Shown in pieces: positions 6,619-6,688 of a stretch of DNA of 6,688 nt (the first letter of the stretch is position 1; every line of letters begins with the position of its first letter). Origin of the DNA: Sediminibacterium ginsengisoli (lineage in GTDB: Bacteria > Bacteroidota > Bacteroidia > Chitinophagales > Chitinophagaceae); the NCBI GenBank assembly GCA_943326215.1, contig CALPSK010000049.1:1-6688 (forward strand), in the 5' to 3' direction. The notes beneath the pieces were generated by a model. That model was given only the letters and a program-made list of their open reading frames with translations. It did no database searches and was not told where the DNA came from. The position numbers and the translations under genes are program-made.

Positions 6619-6688
6619 ATGAAACAATTTAGATTCATACTTCTTTGTGCAACAATCGCAGTAATTTCATCTAGTCTTACTGGTTGTA
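6619..6688 (+). CDS. N-terminus of a lipoprotein, cut by the window edge
   Basis: An ATG at 6619 opens a frame that runs off the window after 23 codons. It encodes MKQFRF, a hydrophobic segment and SSSLTGC, where LTGC is a good lipobox with the lipidated cysteine at residue 23. This is a signal peptidase II export signal, so the mature protein should be anchored in a membrane. Nothing of the mature domain is visible, so the function cannot be given. The A-rich leader (6587-6610) and the 52-base spacing from the barrel gene point to one transcript. Confidence 0.75.
   Translation, partial: MKQFRFILLCATIAVISSSLTGC

Overview
The window looks like ordinary chromosomal DNA from a Bacteroidota bacterium, most likely of the Chitinophagaceae/Sphingobacteriia kind. 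This rests on four things: AT-rich sequence, starts without clear Shine-Dalgarno sites and with A/T-rich leaders, a DUF502 / serC / DUF1015 neighbourhood, and a small outer-membrane barrel followed by a lipoprotein. The family-level placement is inference. All supported genes are on the + strand. I see no tRNA, rRNA, CRISPR array, insertion sequence or phage gene.

Left block (1-2585): the C-terminal end of a DUF502 membrane protein, then phosphoserine aminotransferase (serC) and a DUF1015 protein, separated by only 14 and 30 bases, so probably one operon. In many Bacteroidota a 3-phosphoglycerate dehydrogenase gene (serA) sits between serC and the DUF1015 gene; here that slot is empty. The DUF1015 protein carries a DGHHR motif resembling that of ParB/sulfiredoxin-fold proteins, the fold of archaeal free-serine kinase. 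A role in serine metabolism is therefore a reasonable but untested guess. A hairpin with a trailing T-tract follows the block.

Middle block (2705-5415): a long-chain acyl-CoA ligase of the AMP-forming superfamily, then 44 bases later an exported cyanophycinase-like serine peptidase (family S51). No obvious functional link joins these two, and no cyanophycin synthetase gene is in view.

Right block (5416-6688): a 380-base AT-rich gap without a gene holds several short inverted and direct repeats. The clearest is a 7-bp inverted repeat presenting a C5 tract in its loop. It lies ahead of a small outer-membrane beta-barrel protein and, 52 bases further on, the start of a lipoprotein cut by the window edge. 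These two are probably a surface-exported pair.

I did not find a clearly new biological system. The most useful leads are the DUF1015-serC pairing, the unusual position of the C-terminal lysine in the acyl-CoA ligase, and the structured leader ahead of the barrel gene.
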